The notes beneath the pieces are model-generated. The model had not been told where the DNA came from, ran no database searches, and was given only the letters and a program-made list of their open reading frames with translations. Positions 24,237 to 32,980 of a stretch of 64,000 nucleotides of DNA are shown here, one piece after another (position 1 is the stretch's first letter; every line of letters begins with the position of its first letter). Source of the stretch: Candidatus Pseudoruminococcus merdavium. Its GTDB lineage: Bacteria; Bacillota; Clostridia; Oscillospirales; Ruminococcaceae. A program made the position numbers and the translations under genes. The DNA lies in NCBI GenBank assembly GCA_904419745.1, contig CAJFSS010000009.1:1-64000 (forward strand). Reading direction: 5' to 3'.

Positions 24237-25121
24237 TCAGTTGTCGCGGGATGCCAGCTTTTCCGCCAATACCTTTAAAAAACCACTTTTTTGCGAATCA
24301 AACACATTCAAGGCGTCTTTGGCCTGTTCTGTCAAAGACGCCACCAGTTCCCTGGAGCGTTCAATCCCATACAGGGTTGCAAACGTATTTTTGTGGCTTT
24401 GTGCATCACTGCCAACCGGTTTTCCCAGTTTTTCCTCATCCCCTATGATATCAAGGATATCATCCTCAATCTGAAATGCAAGTCCAATTTTTTCAGCATA
24501 AATGTCCGCTGCCTGAATCTGCTTTTCATCCGCACCAGCACAAATACAGCCAAGCCGTGCAGCGACGCGGATCATCTCTCCTGTCTTCAGTGCGCAGAGT
24601 TGATGGAGTGTATCCTGGCTGATCTGCCGGTTCTCAGAGGCAAGGTCAATGACCTGTCCCGCAATCATTCCATGGGCTCCGGCCGCCTTGGCGAGTTGGA
24701 GTACACAACGGGCCTTTTTCGTATCATCCAGTGTACTGGCTGCGGCGATTGTCTCAAACGCTTTTGTCAGCAGGCCGTCTCCCGCAAGCAGAGCGGTTGC
24801 TTCTCCAAATTGAATATGGCAGGAGGGTTTTCCCCGGCGGAGATCGTCATCATCCATACAGGGCAAATCATCATGAATCAACGAATAACTGTGTATCATT
24901 TCCACTGCGCAGGCAGGATCCAGGGCCGTTTCCTCTTCTCCTCCACACAGAGTACAAAATTCCAATGTCAGCAGAGGACGTATCCTTTTCCCGCCTGCCA
25001 TCAGGCTATATTCCATCGCCTCTAGAACACTTGCATATGCCTGAGGTTTGTCCCGCAATAAGCTAAGTAAACGTTCTTCTACTTTATGCGCAGCTTGAGA
25101 AATTCGTTGCTCATAATTCAC
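24237..25121 (-). CDS. ispA: polyprenyl (farnesyl/geranyl) diphosphate synthase
   Basis: The 294-residue all-helical prenyltransferase joins IPP and DMAPP into short-chain prenyl diphosphates. The first Asp-rich motif is in LIHDDLPCMDDDDLRRGKPS (residues ~83-102), with the two extra residues of bacterial FPP synthases; the second is IEDDILDIIGDEEKLGKP (near residue 220). Product length cannot be read with certainty but FPP is usual. It overlaps xseB by 11 bp. Confidence 0.95.
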   Translation of the reverse strand: MNYEQRISQAAHKVEERLLSLLRDKPQAYASVLEAMEYSLMAGGKRIRPLLTLEFCTLCGGEEETALDPACAVEMIHSYSLIHDDLPCMDDDDLRRGKPSCHIQFGEATALLAGDGLLTKAFETIAAASTLDDTKKARCVLQLAKAAGAHGMIAGQVIDLASENRQISQDTLHQLCALKTGEMIRVAARLGCICAGADEKQIQAADIYAEKIGLAFQIEDDILDIIGDEEKLGKPVGSDAQSHKNTFATLYGIERSRELVASLTEQAKDALNVFDSQKSGFLKVLAEKLASRDN

Positions 25122-25353
25122 TTGTCTCTCCCCCTTCGGCAGTCTGTTCTGCTGGTTGATCAGTTTCTTCTCCGCTAAGCTGATGAACTTTCAGTTTGGC
25201 CTTTTCCAACTTAGAAGAACACATTTTGGTGAGTTTTGCTCCCTCTTCATATAGCTTCATCATTTCATCCAGCGGAGCTTGCCCATTTTCGAGCGCCGCG
25301 ACAATCTCTTCTAAACGGTTCATCGCCTGTTCAAAAGTCATTTTTTCTTTCAC
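25111..25353 (-). CDS. xseB: exodeoxyribonuclease VII small subunit
   Basis: The 80-residue protein matches the small helical subunit of exonuclease VII: FEQAMNRLEEIVAALENGQA and LDEMMKLYEEGAKLTKMCSS. An acidic Glu/Gln/Thr-rich tail extends past the helical core. Several copies bind one XseA to degrade single-stranded DNA. It overlaps xseA by 4 bp and ispA by 11 bp, indicating translational coupling. Confidence 0.96.
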   Translation of the reverse strand: MKEKMTFEQAMNRLEEIVAALENGQAPLDEMMKLYEEGAKLTKMCSSKLEKAKLKVHQLSGEETDQPAEQTAEGGETSEL

Positions 25354-26633
25354 TGTGCTCCTCCATTCTCTGGCGTAACTACCTGTTCTACTCGGCAGTC
25401 CAGGGCGCCATCCCTTAACAATATCTCGATTGTATCTCCTGGTGAAACATCTTCAACAGAGGAAATGATCTGCCTGTCCTTTTGCACCATTCCATAACCG
25501 CGCGTCAGCACTTTTAAGGGACTGAGCACATCGAGTTTGGCAACACCGTGCAAAAACCGCTGTTCTTTATGCTGAAATTGATTGGTAAAAGTGTACTGCA
25601 ACTCCCTTTGTACACTGGAAAGATGCTTTTGATTATTTTCAAGCGCACTACGGACGCCTTTGAATAGATCCCTCTCTAATCCTAACAGGAGCTGCTCTTT
25701 CCTTTCCAACAGATACCCCGGAGATTTCATACATTCGCGTTGCCCAAGGGATTTCAGTTTTTCCTTATATTCGCCGAGTCTCTTTTGTACCAGCTGTTCC
25801 ATGCGATCTGATAACTGATCAAGGCGCTGCATGAGCTGATGAATATCTGGTACGGCAAGTTCTGCAGCGGCGGAAGGGGTCGGTGCGCGGACATCCGCCA
25901 CAAAATCCGCAATGGTAAAATCCGTCTCATGCCCCACCGCTGAAATCACTGGAACGGTACACCGGAATATCTCGTAAGCAAGCTGTTCATTATTAAATGC
26001 CCAAAGTTCCTCGATGGAACCGCCTCCACGTCCAATGATAATGACATCCACTGACCGGGTGCGCCCAAAGTAGCGCAGGGCTTTAATCAGTTGGGCAGGC
26101 GCCTCCTCCCCTTGTACTAAAACCGGATACAAGATCATCTTTGCCAAGGGATACCGGCGGGCAAGGATGTTTTCAATATCTCTTACCGCAGCACCCGTTG
26201 GGGAGGTAATTACTCCAATGGATTGTGGATACCGGGGAAGCGGCCGTTTATACTGCTGTTCAAAAAGCCCCTGGCTATGCAGTTTGGACTTGAGCTGTTC
26301 ATAAGCCAGATGCAAGGCCCCTACACCATCGGGCTGCATTTCATACACATAGAGCTGATATTGTCCATCTCGTTCAAAAACAGACACGCTTCCCTTGATA
26401 ACCACTTTCATTCCGTTTTCAGGTTCAAAGCGGACTTTCGAAGAATAGCTGCGGAACATTACAGCACGAATAAGGGAATTTTCATCTTTCAGGGAAAAAT
26501 AGAAATGCCCACTTTTATAATGATTGGTAAAGTTGGAGATTTCTCCTTTTAGATAGATGGAATGCAGACGTTCGTCCGAATCCACAAGCGCCTTCATATA
26601 GCGGTTAAGCTGTGTAACGGTCAATACATTCAT
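25350..26633 (-). CDS. xseA: exodeoxyribonuclease VII large subunit
   Basis: The 427-residue subunit begins with the OB-fold DNA-binding domain (VLTVTQLNRYMKALVDSD; LKGEISNFTNHYKSGHFYFS) and continues with the catalytic domain (GVITSPTGAAVRDIENILAR, DVIIIGRGGGSIEELWAFNN, VISAVGHETDFTIADFVADV) and a long coiled coil. It degrades single-stranded DNA in both directions with XseB. The start at 26633 overlaps the stop of the TsaD-like gene (ATGA) and has GGAG at 7 nt. Confidence 0.96.
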   Translation of the reverse strand: MNVLTVTQLNRYMKALVDSDERLHSIYLKGEISNFTNHYKSGHFYFSLKDENSLIRAVMFRSYSSKVRFEPENGMKVVIKGSVSVFERDGQYQLYVYEMQPDGVGALHLAYEQLKSKLHSQGLFEQQYKRPLPRYPQSIGVITSPTGAAVRDIENILARRYPLAKMILYPVLVQGEEAPAQLIKALRYFGRTRSVDVIIIGRGGGSIEELWAFNNEQLAYEIFRCTVPVISAVGHETDFTIADFVADVRAPTPSAAAELAVPDIHQLMQRLDQLSDRMEQLVQKRLGEYKEKLKSLGQRECMKSPGYLLERKEQLLLGLERDLFKGVRSALENNQKHLSSVQRELQYTFTNQFQHKEQRFLHGVAKLDVLSPLKVLTRGYGMVQKDRQIISSVEDVSPGDTIEILLRDGALDCRVEQVVTPENGGAQ

Positions 26634-27583
26634 GGACATGCTCCGTCCCCCCGCTCCATACTAGCGGTCAATAATGCAATCCCCGCCGCATTGTCAGAAG
26701 AAAATTCCGGTTTCGCAAAAAAGGCAGGATAGCGTTTTGTCATATATTCACGAATATTGGAGTTTGACATGACGCCCCCGGCATAAACCACCGGAAGTTC
26801 CCCGCAAATCAAAAATGCCTGCCTGGTCATCTCTTCAATCGCGGCACGCACGGACTCAATACAGTAGCGTGCAATATCCTCCGGTTTTTCCCCCTGTTCC
26901 ATACGCTTTTTGCATTGATTTTCAATGCCGGACAAGCAACAGTCAGCCCCCTTCATAGTTGGATGGATGCGAAAGACGCGATTACTTTTTTGGCTCAACT
27001 CATCCAAATATTTTCCAGCTGGAAACGGAAGGCCCAACATCACTCCAACACGATCGATCGCTTGTCCCGCTTTTAAATCAAGTGACCTCGCAACAATGGA
27101 CACATCAAAAACGCCATTTTTCAGAGGATGGACGTGCAGGCATTCTGTGGTACCGCCGGAAACGTGAAAACAGAGAAATTCCCGTTGTAAAAATTCCATT
27201 TTTCCCGCGCTGAACAAAGCCGCCATAATATGTCCCGCCTGATGAGAAAACTCATACTTTGGTATCCCCTGAATGGAAGCAATACAGCTTGCCGCCGTGT
27301 TTCCAGTAAGAAAACACGGCATATATGAGCCTTCCACATCTCGTGGACGTACTGATACCCCTACTGCCCGGAGGGAAAAAACCCCCGTCTCCTCCACCAA
27401 AGAAGACACCAGTCCCGGCAATTGCTTAATATGGGCAAAAACAGCGTCACTTTGCTTGAGCCCAATACTTCCTTGCTTTACACTCAGCAGTTTTTTTCTA
27501 TGGAAAACCTTCCTTGCATCGCTGTCATACAGCGCAACAGAAGTAGTATAATTACTGGTATCAATTCCCAGAAAATACGGCAT
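26630..27583 (-). CDS. TsaD/Kae1-like paralogue (peptidase M22 label)
   Basis: The 317-residue ASKHA-fold protein starts YFLGIDTSNYTTSVALYD and retains the HxxxH metal pair (FSHQAGHIMAA), FHVSGGTTECLHVHPLKNG, and the C-terminal VVYAGGVMSNSNIREYM. It is related to TsaD, the tRNA t6A synthase subunit, but diverges strongly and shares the xseA-nusB operon. I think it is a clostridial paralogue beside the true TsaD, whose gene is not in this window; a t6A role is unproven. The start at 27583 follows the nusB stop directly, with GGAG at 9 nt. Confidence 0.8.
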   Translation of the reverse strand: MPYFLGIDTSNYTTSVALYDSDARKVFHRKKLLSVKQGSIGLKQSDAVFAHIKQLPGLVSSLVEETGVFSLRAVGVSVRPRDVEGSYMPCFLTGNTAASCIASIQGIPKYEFSHQAGHIMAALFSAGKMEFLQREFLCFHVSGGTTECLHVHPLKNGVFDVSIVARSLDLKAGQAIDRVGVMLGLPFPAGKYLDELSQKSNRVFRIHPTMKGADCCLSGIENQCKKRMEQGEKPEDIARYCIESVRAAIEEMTRQAFLICGELPVVYAGGVMSNSNIREYMTKRYPAFFAKPEFSSDNAAGIALLTASMERGDGACP

Positions 27584-27584
27584 A

Positions 27585-28001
27585 TCAGTGTTCTCCATCC
27601 GTCTGAACCGACAATGTTTTTACAATAGAACCGAGCACTCCATTGACGAAGGAGGCTTCCTCTTTTCCGGAAAATTTTTTCACAATTTCTACTGCTTCAT
27701 TGATAGAGACGCTCTCCGGAATTTCCCTGTCATAAAGTATCTCGCATACCGCACCACGCAGAGCTGACAAAGCCACGCGCGAGATACGGTTTTTACTCCA
27801 TTTTCTCAGATTCGGTTCAATTATAGAGTCAATTTCCTCCAAATGGGAAAGCGTCCTGCTTACCAGATTTTTTGTATAGGGATCCACCTGGAGCTCACGC
27901 CCAACCACTGCATTGTCAATAATTTCTTCCATCGTGCTGTCGGAAAAAGTTTTTTCAAATAGTAGGGCAAATGCCTGTTCCCGGGCCTCTTTTCTTGTCA
28001 T
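27585..28001 (-). CDS. nusB: transcription antitermination factor NusB
   Basis: The 138-residue all-helical protein matches NusB: TRKEAREQAFALLFEKTFSD, ISRVALSALRGAVCEILYD, VSINEAVEIVKKFSGKEEAS and FVNGVLGSIVK. NusB with NusE binds boxA in rRNA leaders. The ATG at 28001 has GAGG 7 nt upstream; a TTG two codons earlier is less likely. It heads the xse-isp-dxs-recN block and is separated from the upstream Asp23 gene by a terminator. Confidence 0.96.
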   Translation of the reverse strand: MTRKEAREQAFALLFEKTFSDSTMEEIIDNAVVGRELQVDPYTKNLVSRTLSHLEEIDSIIEPNLRKWSKNRISRVALSALRGAVCEILYDREIPESVSINEAVEIVKKFSGKEEASFVNGVLGSIVKTLSVQTDGEH

Positions 28002-28040
28002 AACCAAACCTCACTTTTTTGTTGTTTTCCCACAAAAAGA

Positions 28041-28065
28041 AACCCTCCAACTGTTTTGGAGGGTT
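28041..28065 (-). terminator. intrinsic terminator after the Asp23 gene
   Basis: AACCCTCCAA (28041-28050) and TTGGAGGGTT (28056-28065) form a 10-bp stem; on the minus strand TCTTTTTG follows. It lies between the Asp23 stop and the nusB start, so some read-through or a separate nusB promoter is implied. Confidence 0.82.
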
Positions 28066-28072
28066 GAAATGA

Positions 28073-28450
28073 CTACTGCTCTGACAGAGTGGTTTCATCC
28101 ATATGAACGGAAACAATGTGTACGTTCACCTTCGAAACAGTGATGCTTGCCATATTCTGAACAGCTGCCTTGACATTCTTTTGAACAGCCTCGCTGACTT
28201 CCAATATTTTCGCTCCAAACTCTAAAATCAGGTATACATCTAACACAGCAACGGCATCGCTTACCTGTACTTTTACAAATTTGTCTTTGTTTAGGGATTT
28301 AAACGGAAACCCCTTTTTAATGTCTACCGGACAGGGTGCCAGACTGTATACCCCTTTTATTTCTTTTGCCGCCGAACCTGCAATGGCACAGATTACCTCA
28401 TCAGAAATTTTCAAACTGCCGACCGTTCCTTTTATTTCATTACGATTCAC
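28073..28450 (-). CDS. Asp23/Gls24 family envelope stress protein
   Basis: The 125-residue product matches Asp23/YqhY: GSLKISDEVICAIAGSAAKE, VYSLAPCP, VKVQVSDAVAVLDVYLILEF, ILEVSEAVQKNVKAAVQNMA and VSKVNVHIVSVHMD. The YqhY-like member is usually next to nusB, as here, and has been linked to acetyl-CoA carboxylase and envelope homeostasis. The start is GTG at 28450 with AGGAGG 7 nt upstream; a longer frame to 28618 has no family match. The candidate promoter at 28653-28680 would give an unusually long 5' leader. Confidence 0.9.
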   Translation of the reverse strand: MNRNEIKGTVGSLKISDEVICAIAGSAAKEIKGVYSLAPCPVDIKKGFPFKSLNKDKFVKVQVSDAVAVLDVYLILEFGAKILEVSEAVQKNVKAAVQNMASITVSKVNVHIVSVHMDETTLSEQ

Positions 28451-28652
28451 AGTATTACCTCCTGCCTGTACAGCATCGTTTCCGCGACAGCTTCTTTTGT
28501 ATATGCAGTGCATATCCCGTATACAGTTTACCCGGTAATCCACTGCCAAGTTACCTTTGAATATCGACCTGCCTGCTGTCATTTTGATGTAATAGGAATG
28601 ATAGCTTCCAGTTTTCATAATAACGGAAATTCACACTGCTGCTATTATTGTT

Positions 28653-28680
28653 ATTATACCATAAAAACACAAAGACACAA
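28653..28680 (-). promoter_or_regulatory. candidate promoter of the Asp23 gene
   Basis: On the minus strand TTGTGT (28680-28675) and TATAAT (28658-28653) stand 16 bp apart, about 200 nt upstream of the GTG start. The -10 is perfect, the -35 weak. The rest of the 28451-28826 gap shows no gene. Confidence 0.45.
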
Positions 28681-28826
28681 CTGTTTTACTGGATATTTTT
28701 CCATTCCCCGTTTCAGAGTCCTATTTGTTTGCATGTTCTGGAACATGTATAAAAACTCTTTTCCTGAAAGACCCGTGAAAACCAGGTTTTTAAAAAGTAT
28801 GTCAAAATACTATTCGCTAGACAACC

Positions 28827-29525
28827 TTATCTTTTCAGATATGATGCCAGAATACCGGAATCTGCCAAGGAGACAAAGTCATCCCCCGCCACAATGATAT
28901 GGTCAAGCAACTTAATGTGGAACACCGTAAGTGTCTCGGCAAGTTTCATGGTCGTTTCAATATCCGCACTGGAGGGAATTGCAATTCCGTTCGGATGGTT
29001 ATGCGCAATTACAATCCCGCTTGCCTTATTCAGCAGTGCATACTCCACAATTTTGTGAATAGAAATTTCCACTGCGTTGACTTTGCCTTCATAGACCCTT
29101 TTTGCATGTATCAGCCGGTATTTATTGTCCAGGCAAATGACATGAACTTCCTCATTGGTACATCCAACATAACGGGGCAGAAAATAGTTTCCAAAATCAT
29201 CGGAATTCTGCAGTACCGTGCCCACATCTGTCTTATCAGTCAAATAGCTTTTGGCAAGCACAGGAACCAGTTTTATCAATATTGCAGTATTATGAGTAAT
29301 CCCTGCAACTTCTTCCAGCCTTTGGATCGGCGCATCGAATACCGCCGAAATAGAACCGCCAAATTCCTCCAGAAGCCGGTGTGCAATCGGGTTTGTATCC
29401 TTCCTTGGAATGGAGTAGTACAGCAGAAGTTCCAGTAGCTCGTGGGGGTGCATATCTCGCCCTTCTTGCTGCAAAAAACGTTCCCGGAACCGGTCCCGAT
29501 GTCCGGCATGAATGTTTTCCGGCAT
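28827..29525 (-). CDS. radC: RadC-family JAB/MPN-domain protein
   Basis: The 232-residue protein has an N-terminal helix-hairpin-helix-like part (HPHELLELLLYYSIPRKDTN, residues ~25-90) and a C-terminal MPN+ metalloprotease-like domain with the JAMM motif HNHPNGIAIPSSAD (near residue 175). RadC was once linked to repair; its activity is unclear. Length is normal. It stands alone between the Asp23 gene and the divergent pseudouridine synthase. Confidence 0.93.
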   Translation of the reverse strand: MPENIHAGHRDRFRERFLQQEGRDMHPHELLELLLYYSIPRKDTNPIAHRLLEEFGGSISAVFDAPIQRLEEVAGITHNTAILIKLVPVLAKSYLTDKTDVGTVLQNSDDFGNYFLPRYVGCTNEEVHVICLDNKYRLIHAKRVYEGKVNAVEISIHKIVEYALLNKASGIVIAHNHPNGIAIPSSADIETTMKLAETLTVFHIKLLDHIIVAGDDFVSLADSGILASYLKR

Positions 29526-29652
29526 TCCACACCCGCCTTTCCAAAATCTGCTGATTAGTATTATATCTTATTTCCAGCTGTTTGAAAAGAACTATTCTCA
29601 ACAGGGACAAGCTGTGTTATACTAGGACTACTGCTAAACAGGAGGTTGTTTT

Positions 29653-30618
29653 ATGAGGACATTTCATATCGGAGATAACGATGCAGGACAACGTCTGGAC
29701 AAATTCCTGTCCAAAGCAGTTAAACGCCTGCCAAAATCCCTAATGTACAAATCGATCCGCCTCAAGCGGATCAAAGTAAACGGCAAGCGCTGTGAAATAT
29801 CCACCCGCCTGCAAAAAGGGGACATTGTTTATTTGTATCTAAATGATGAATTCTTTGATGATGTTCCTCTTTCCCTCCCCTTTCTCTCTGCCCCCGCAAG
29901 ACTTGATATTGTCTATGAGGATGAAAATCTCCTTCTGGTTAACAAACATCCAGGACTGGTTGTCCACGAAGATGATAATGGTTCCGTGGACACGCTGATC
30001 CATCGGATTCAGCATTATCTCTATGACAAGGGGGAGTATCGCCCTCAACAGGAGCATTCCTTTGCGCCGGCACTGTGTAACCGCATTGATCGAAACACTG
30101 GTGGAATTGTAATTGCAGCCAAAAATGCGGAAAGCCTTCGGATTCTCAATCAAAAAATCAAAGATCGGGAACTCAGGAAACTCTATCTCTGCGTTGTAAA
30201 AGGTTTGATAGAACCCAAGTCCGGGGAGTGGAAAGCCTATCTGCAAAAAGATGAAAAGACGAATACTGTTACCATATCATCCTGCAAAACGCCAGAAAAC
30301 CGTACAATTATTACCGCTTACCGTGTATTGCAACAGACAAAAGCATACAGTTTGGTAGAAGTCGATTTGAAAACCGGGCGTACTCATCAAATCCGGGCGC
30401 ATTTCGCATTTATGGGCCATCCTCTTGTAGGAGACGGGAAATACGGGAAACTGGAACATGGAAAACACGCCAATATCCGCCGGCAATTGCTTTATTCTTA
30501 CCGATTGGATTTCCATTTTACCACAGATTCTGGCTGTCTTTCCTACCTGGATGGAAAATCGTTTTGCATCAAGGACGTTTGGTTTGCTAAACAGTTTTTA
30601 GAAGAATTCTCCGAATAA
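29653..30618 (+). CDS. RluA-family pseudouridine synthase
   Basis: The 321-residue enzyme has an N-terminal S4 domain (QRLDKFLSKAVKRLPKSLMY) and an RluA catalytic domain with the aspartate in CNRIDRNTGGIVIAAKN (near residue 145) and ETGRTHQ-type motif LKTGRTHQIRAHFAFMGHPL (near residue 240). The GG in place of SG in the first motif occurs in this subgroup. It isomerises uridines in rRNA or tRNA; the site is unknown. AGGAGG precedes the ATG. Single-gene unit. Confidence 0.95.
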   Translation: MRTFHIGDNDAGQRLDKFLSKAVKRLPKSLMYKSIRLKRIKVNGKRCEISTRLQKGDIVYLYLNDEFFDDVPLSLPFLSAPARLDIVYEDENLLLVNKHPGLVVHEDDNGSVDTLIHRIQHYLYDKGEYRPQQEHSFAPALCNRIDRNTGGIVIAAKNAESLRILNQKIKDRELRKLYLCVVKGLIEPKSGEWKAYLQKDEKTNTVTISSCKTPENRTIITAYRVLQQTKAYSLVEVDLKTGRTHQIRAHFAFMGHPLVGDGKYGKLEHGKHANIRRQLLYSYRLDFHFTTDSGCLSYLDGKSFCIKDVWFAKQFLEEFSE

Positions 30619-30740
30619 ACGACCGAAAGATAAGAATTAAATTCATTCATATATTGCTTTATCCATTTTTACTTACCGACATCTTAAAAAATATTGTAGA
30701 TAGTAAGTTGTAAATCAATAATTTTTCCCCCGATACAGCA

Positions 30741-30774
30741 ATAAGAGCCGCCCGAGTTCACGGGCGGCTCTTAT
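30741..30774. terminator. bidirectional hairpin between the RluA gene and ppk
   Basis: ATAAGAGCCGCCCG (30741-30754) pairs perfectly with CGGGCGGCTCTTAT (30761-30774). It lies 14 bp past the ppk stop and 120 bp past the RluA-type gene; T-tracts are poor but stem stability is high. Confidence 0.68.
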
Positions 30775-30787
30775 CATAATCATTTCC

Positions 30788-32962
30788 CTATTTTCTTATG
30801 AACAGTCCTTTTACTTTTCCAAGTAAGGAAGTCCGCTTTTTCCCAGCTTTTCCGTTTCCAGCCAGAGAGGCTTTTGCAGATTTTGCCGCCCTATATGCCT
30901 GGCGATAAAATTCAATTTGGCTATCAACTTTTTGTTCACCCTCCTTTGGAGTGACGCGGCGATATTCACCGGAAGGCAGCTGGATTCTTGCCTTGACATT
31001 ATCCGCACGCAAAATCTTTACAATCTGGTGGATTTTCTCTTTTGCAGCAGGGGAGAAAATGGGGGTTGCTACTTCGACACGGCGTTCTGTATTCCGGGTC
31101 ATAAAGTCAGCGGAAGAAATATAAATTTTCTGCCTTGCACCCACGCCAAAAATATAAATTCGGGAATGTTCCAGATAACGTCCAACAATACTCTTAACCA
31201 CAATATTCTCTGTCTGTCCCGGAATTCCCGCCTTCATACAGCAGATTCCACGGACAAACATCTCCACTTTTACTCCGTTTTTAGATGCTTCCACCAGTTT
31301 ATCGATCAAGGTCTTATCACTCAACGAATTCATTTTGAGAAAAATCCATGCCTCATGCCCGCTACGGGCTTCGGCAATTTCCCCGTCAATCATCTCAATA
31401 ATCCGGGATTTTAAACACAGTGGGGCAACCAAAAGATTCTGAACATATTCTGTTTTATTGCCGATTGATAAATTGGTAAATACCACAGATGCATCTACCC
31501 CAATATCCTGGTTTGCCGTCAAAAGCGACAGATCCGTATACAGCTTAGAGGTTTTCTCGTTGTAATTTCCGGTTCCAATCTGGGTAATATAGGAGATTTT
31601 GTTGTGGGATCGACGGGTAATCAGCAAAAGCTTGGAATGCACCTTGTATTCATCCAGCCCATAAATCACCGTACACCCCGCTTCTTCCAGCTGTTTAGAC
31701 CAGTCAATATTATTTTCCTCATCAAAACGCGCGCGTAGTTCCACCACAACCAGGACATCTTTTCCATTTTCTGCAGCTTTGATTAAAGCGTTGATAACCT
31801 TGGAATCATTTGCCACGCGGTACAGGGTGATTTTCACAGACACCACTTCCGGATCTGCCGCAGCCTCTTCTAACAACCGGATAAAATCCCCAATATTTTC
31901 ATACGGATAATGGAGTAAGATATCCCCCCGCTGAATTTGGGGAATCATTGGTTCTAACGGGTTAATTTGAGCTGACTGCTGAGGAACCAGAGGAGAAAAC
32001 GAAAGTTTTTCTTTCAACTCTGTAGAAAAATGGGATTCCAAGCCATAGACAAAGGATAAATCCAGCGGGGTTACAGTCATGAATACCGAGCGTTCCGCAA
32101 GTCCCAGCTTTTTGCAGAGGTACTGCATCAGCCGGACATTATCAGAGCGATAGAGCTCCAAACGGACAGGCGCTAATTTTTTGCGTTTTTTTAGCACATC
32201 CGTCATGATTGTACGGTAGTCAATGTCATGGTCATAAAGCCCCTCTTCCACAGTGACATCCGCATTACGGGTAATTCGAAAGATGGTTTTATCCAAGATT
32301 TTGCAATTTCGAAAAATCCGGTCGGCAAAAAAACAGATCAAATCCTCGGCCAATACAAATTTCACTTCCGTGGTACTTGGAACATAGACAACCCGTTTAA
32401 ACATTCCACTGGCGGGAACAATTCCAATTTTTACCGATTCCCCTTTGTTTTCAATATGCACTCCAACATAAATCTCCTTATTCTTTAAAAAAGGGAACGG
32501 ATGATGCTTATCAATAATCTGGGGAGAGACAAGCGGTAGAATTTCACTTTCAAAATATCGGCGAAGATAATGGTACTCCTCTTCCGTTAATGCGGTCAGA
32601 TTCAAATGCTTGATACCGCATTTCGAAAGTTCCGCCTGGATTACAGAAAAAGCATTGTCTTTTCTAGGCAGGATTTCACGTACAGTATCACAGATAGCAT
32701 CTATTTGTTCTGCCGCTGTCATATGGGTTTTGTTTTCATATACCGGCTGTTTTATCAAGGATTGGTCGTATAGTGAGCCAACACGCACCATAAAAAATTC
32801 ATCCAGATTGCTTGAAAAAATTGAAACAAACTTGAGCCTTTCATACAGCGGCACCGCTTCATCTTCCGCCTCTTCTAAAACTCTGATATTGAATTTCAGC
32901 CAACTGAGTTCCCGGTTCACATAAACCGCGCTGTTTTTGATTCTGTTTTCCTCCTGCGTCAC
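30788..32962 (-). CDS. ppk1: polyphosphate kinase 1
   Basis: The 724-residue enzyme makes polyphosphate from ATP. N-terminal domain: YVNRELSWLKFNIRVLEEAE; the autophosphorylated histidine region is YKVHSKLLLITRR (near residue 435), the second phospholipase-D-like histidine is in YLEHSRIYIFGVG, and NIDWSKQLEEAGCTVIYGL lies between them. The start is a GTG with AGGGGGG upstream. The C-terminus has an added Lys/Ser-rich tail. It follows ppx by 18 bp on the same strand, so polyphosphate synthesis and hydrolysis are co-transcribed. Confidence 0.97.
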   Translation of the reverse strand: MTQEENRIKNSAVYVNRELSWLKFNIRVLEEAEDEAVPLYERLKFVSIFSSNLDEFFMVRVGSLYDQSLIKQPVYENKTHMTAAEQIDAICDTVREILPRKDNAFSVIQAELSKCGIKHLNLTALTEEEYHYLRRYFESEILPLVSPQIIDKHHPFPFLKNKEIYVGVHIENKGESVKIGIVPASGMFKRVVYVPSTTEVKFVLAEDLICFFADRIFRNCKILDKTIFRITRNADVTVEEGLYDHDIDYRTIMTDVLKKRKKLAPVRLELYRSDNVRLMQYLCKKLGLAERSVFMTVTPLDLSFVYGLESHFSTELKEKLSFSPLVPQQSAQINPLEPMIPQIQRGDILLHYPYENIGDFIRLLEEAAADPEVVSVKITLYRVANDSKVINALIKAAENGKDVLVVVELRARFDEENNIDWSKQLEEAGCTVIYGLDEYKVHSKLLLITRRSHNKISYITQIGTGNYNEKTSKLYTDLSLLTANQDIGVDASVVFTNLSIGNKTEYVQNLLVAPLCLKSRIIEMIDGEIAEARSGHEAWIFLKMNSLSDKTLIDKLVEASKNGVKVEMFVRGICCMKAGIPGQTENIVVKSIVGRYLEHSRIYIFGVGARQKIYISSADFMTRNTERRVEVATPIFSPAAKEKIHQIVKILRADNVKARIQLPSGEYRRVTPKEGEQKVDSQIEFYRQAYRAAKSAKASLAGNGKAGKKRTSLLGKVKGLFIRK

Positions 32963-32980
32963 AGCAGGTCCCCCCTATCC

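Noticed and set aside
28451-28618. 56-codon N-terminal extension of the Asp23-type protein
   Set aside because: The extension lacks family similarity and a strong AGGAGG sits right before the internal GTG at 28450.
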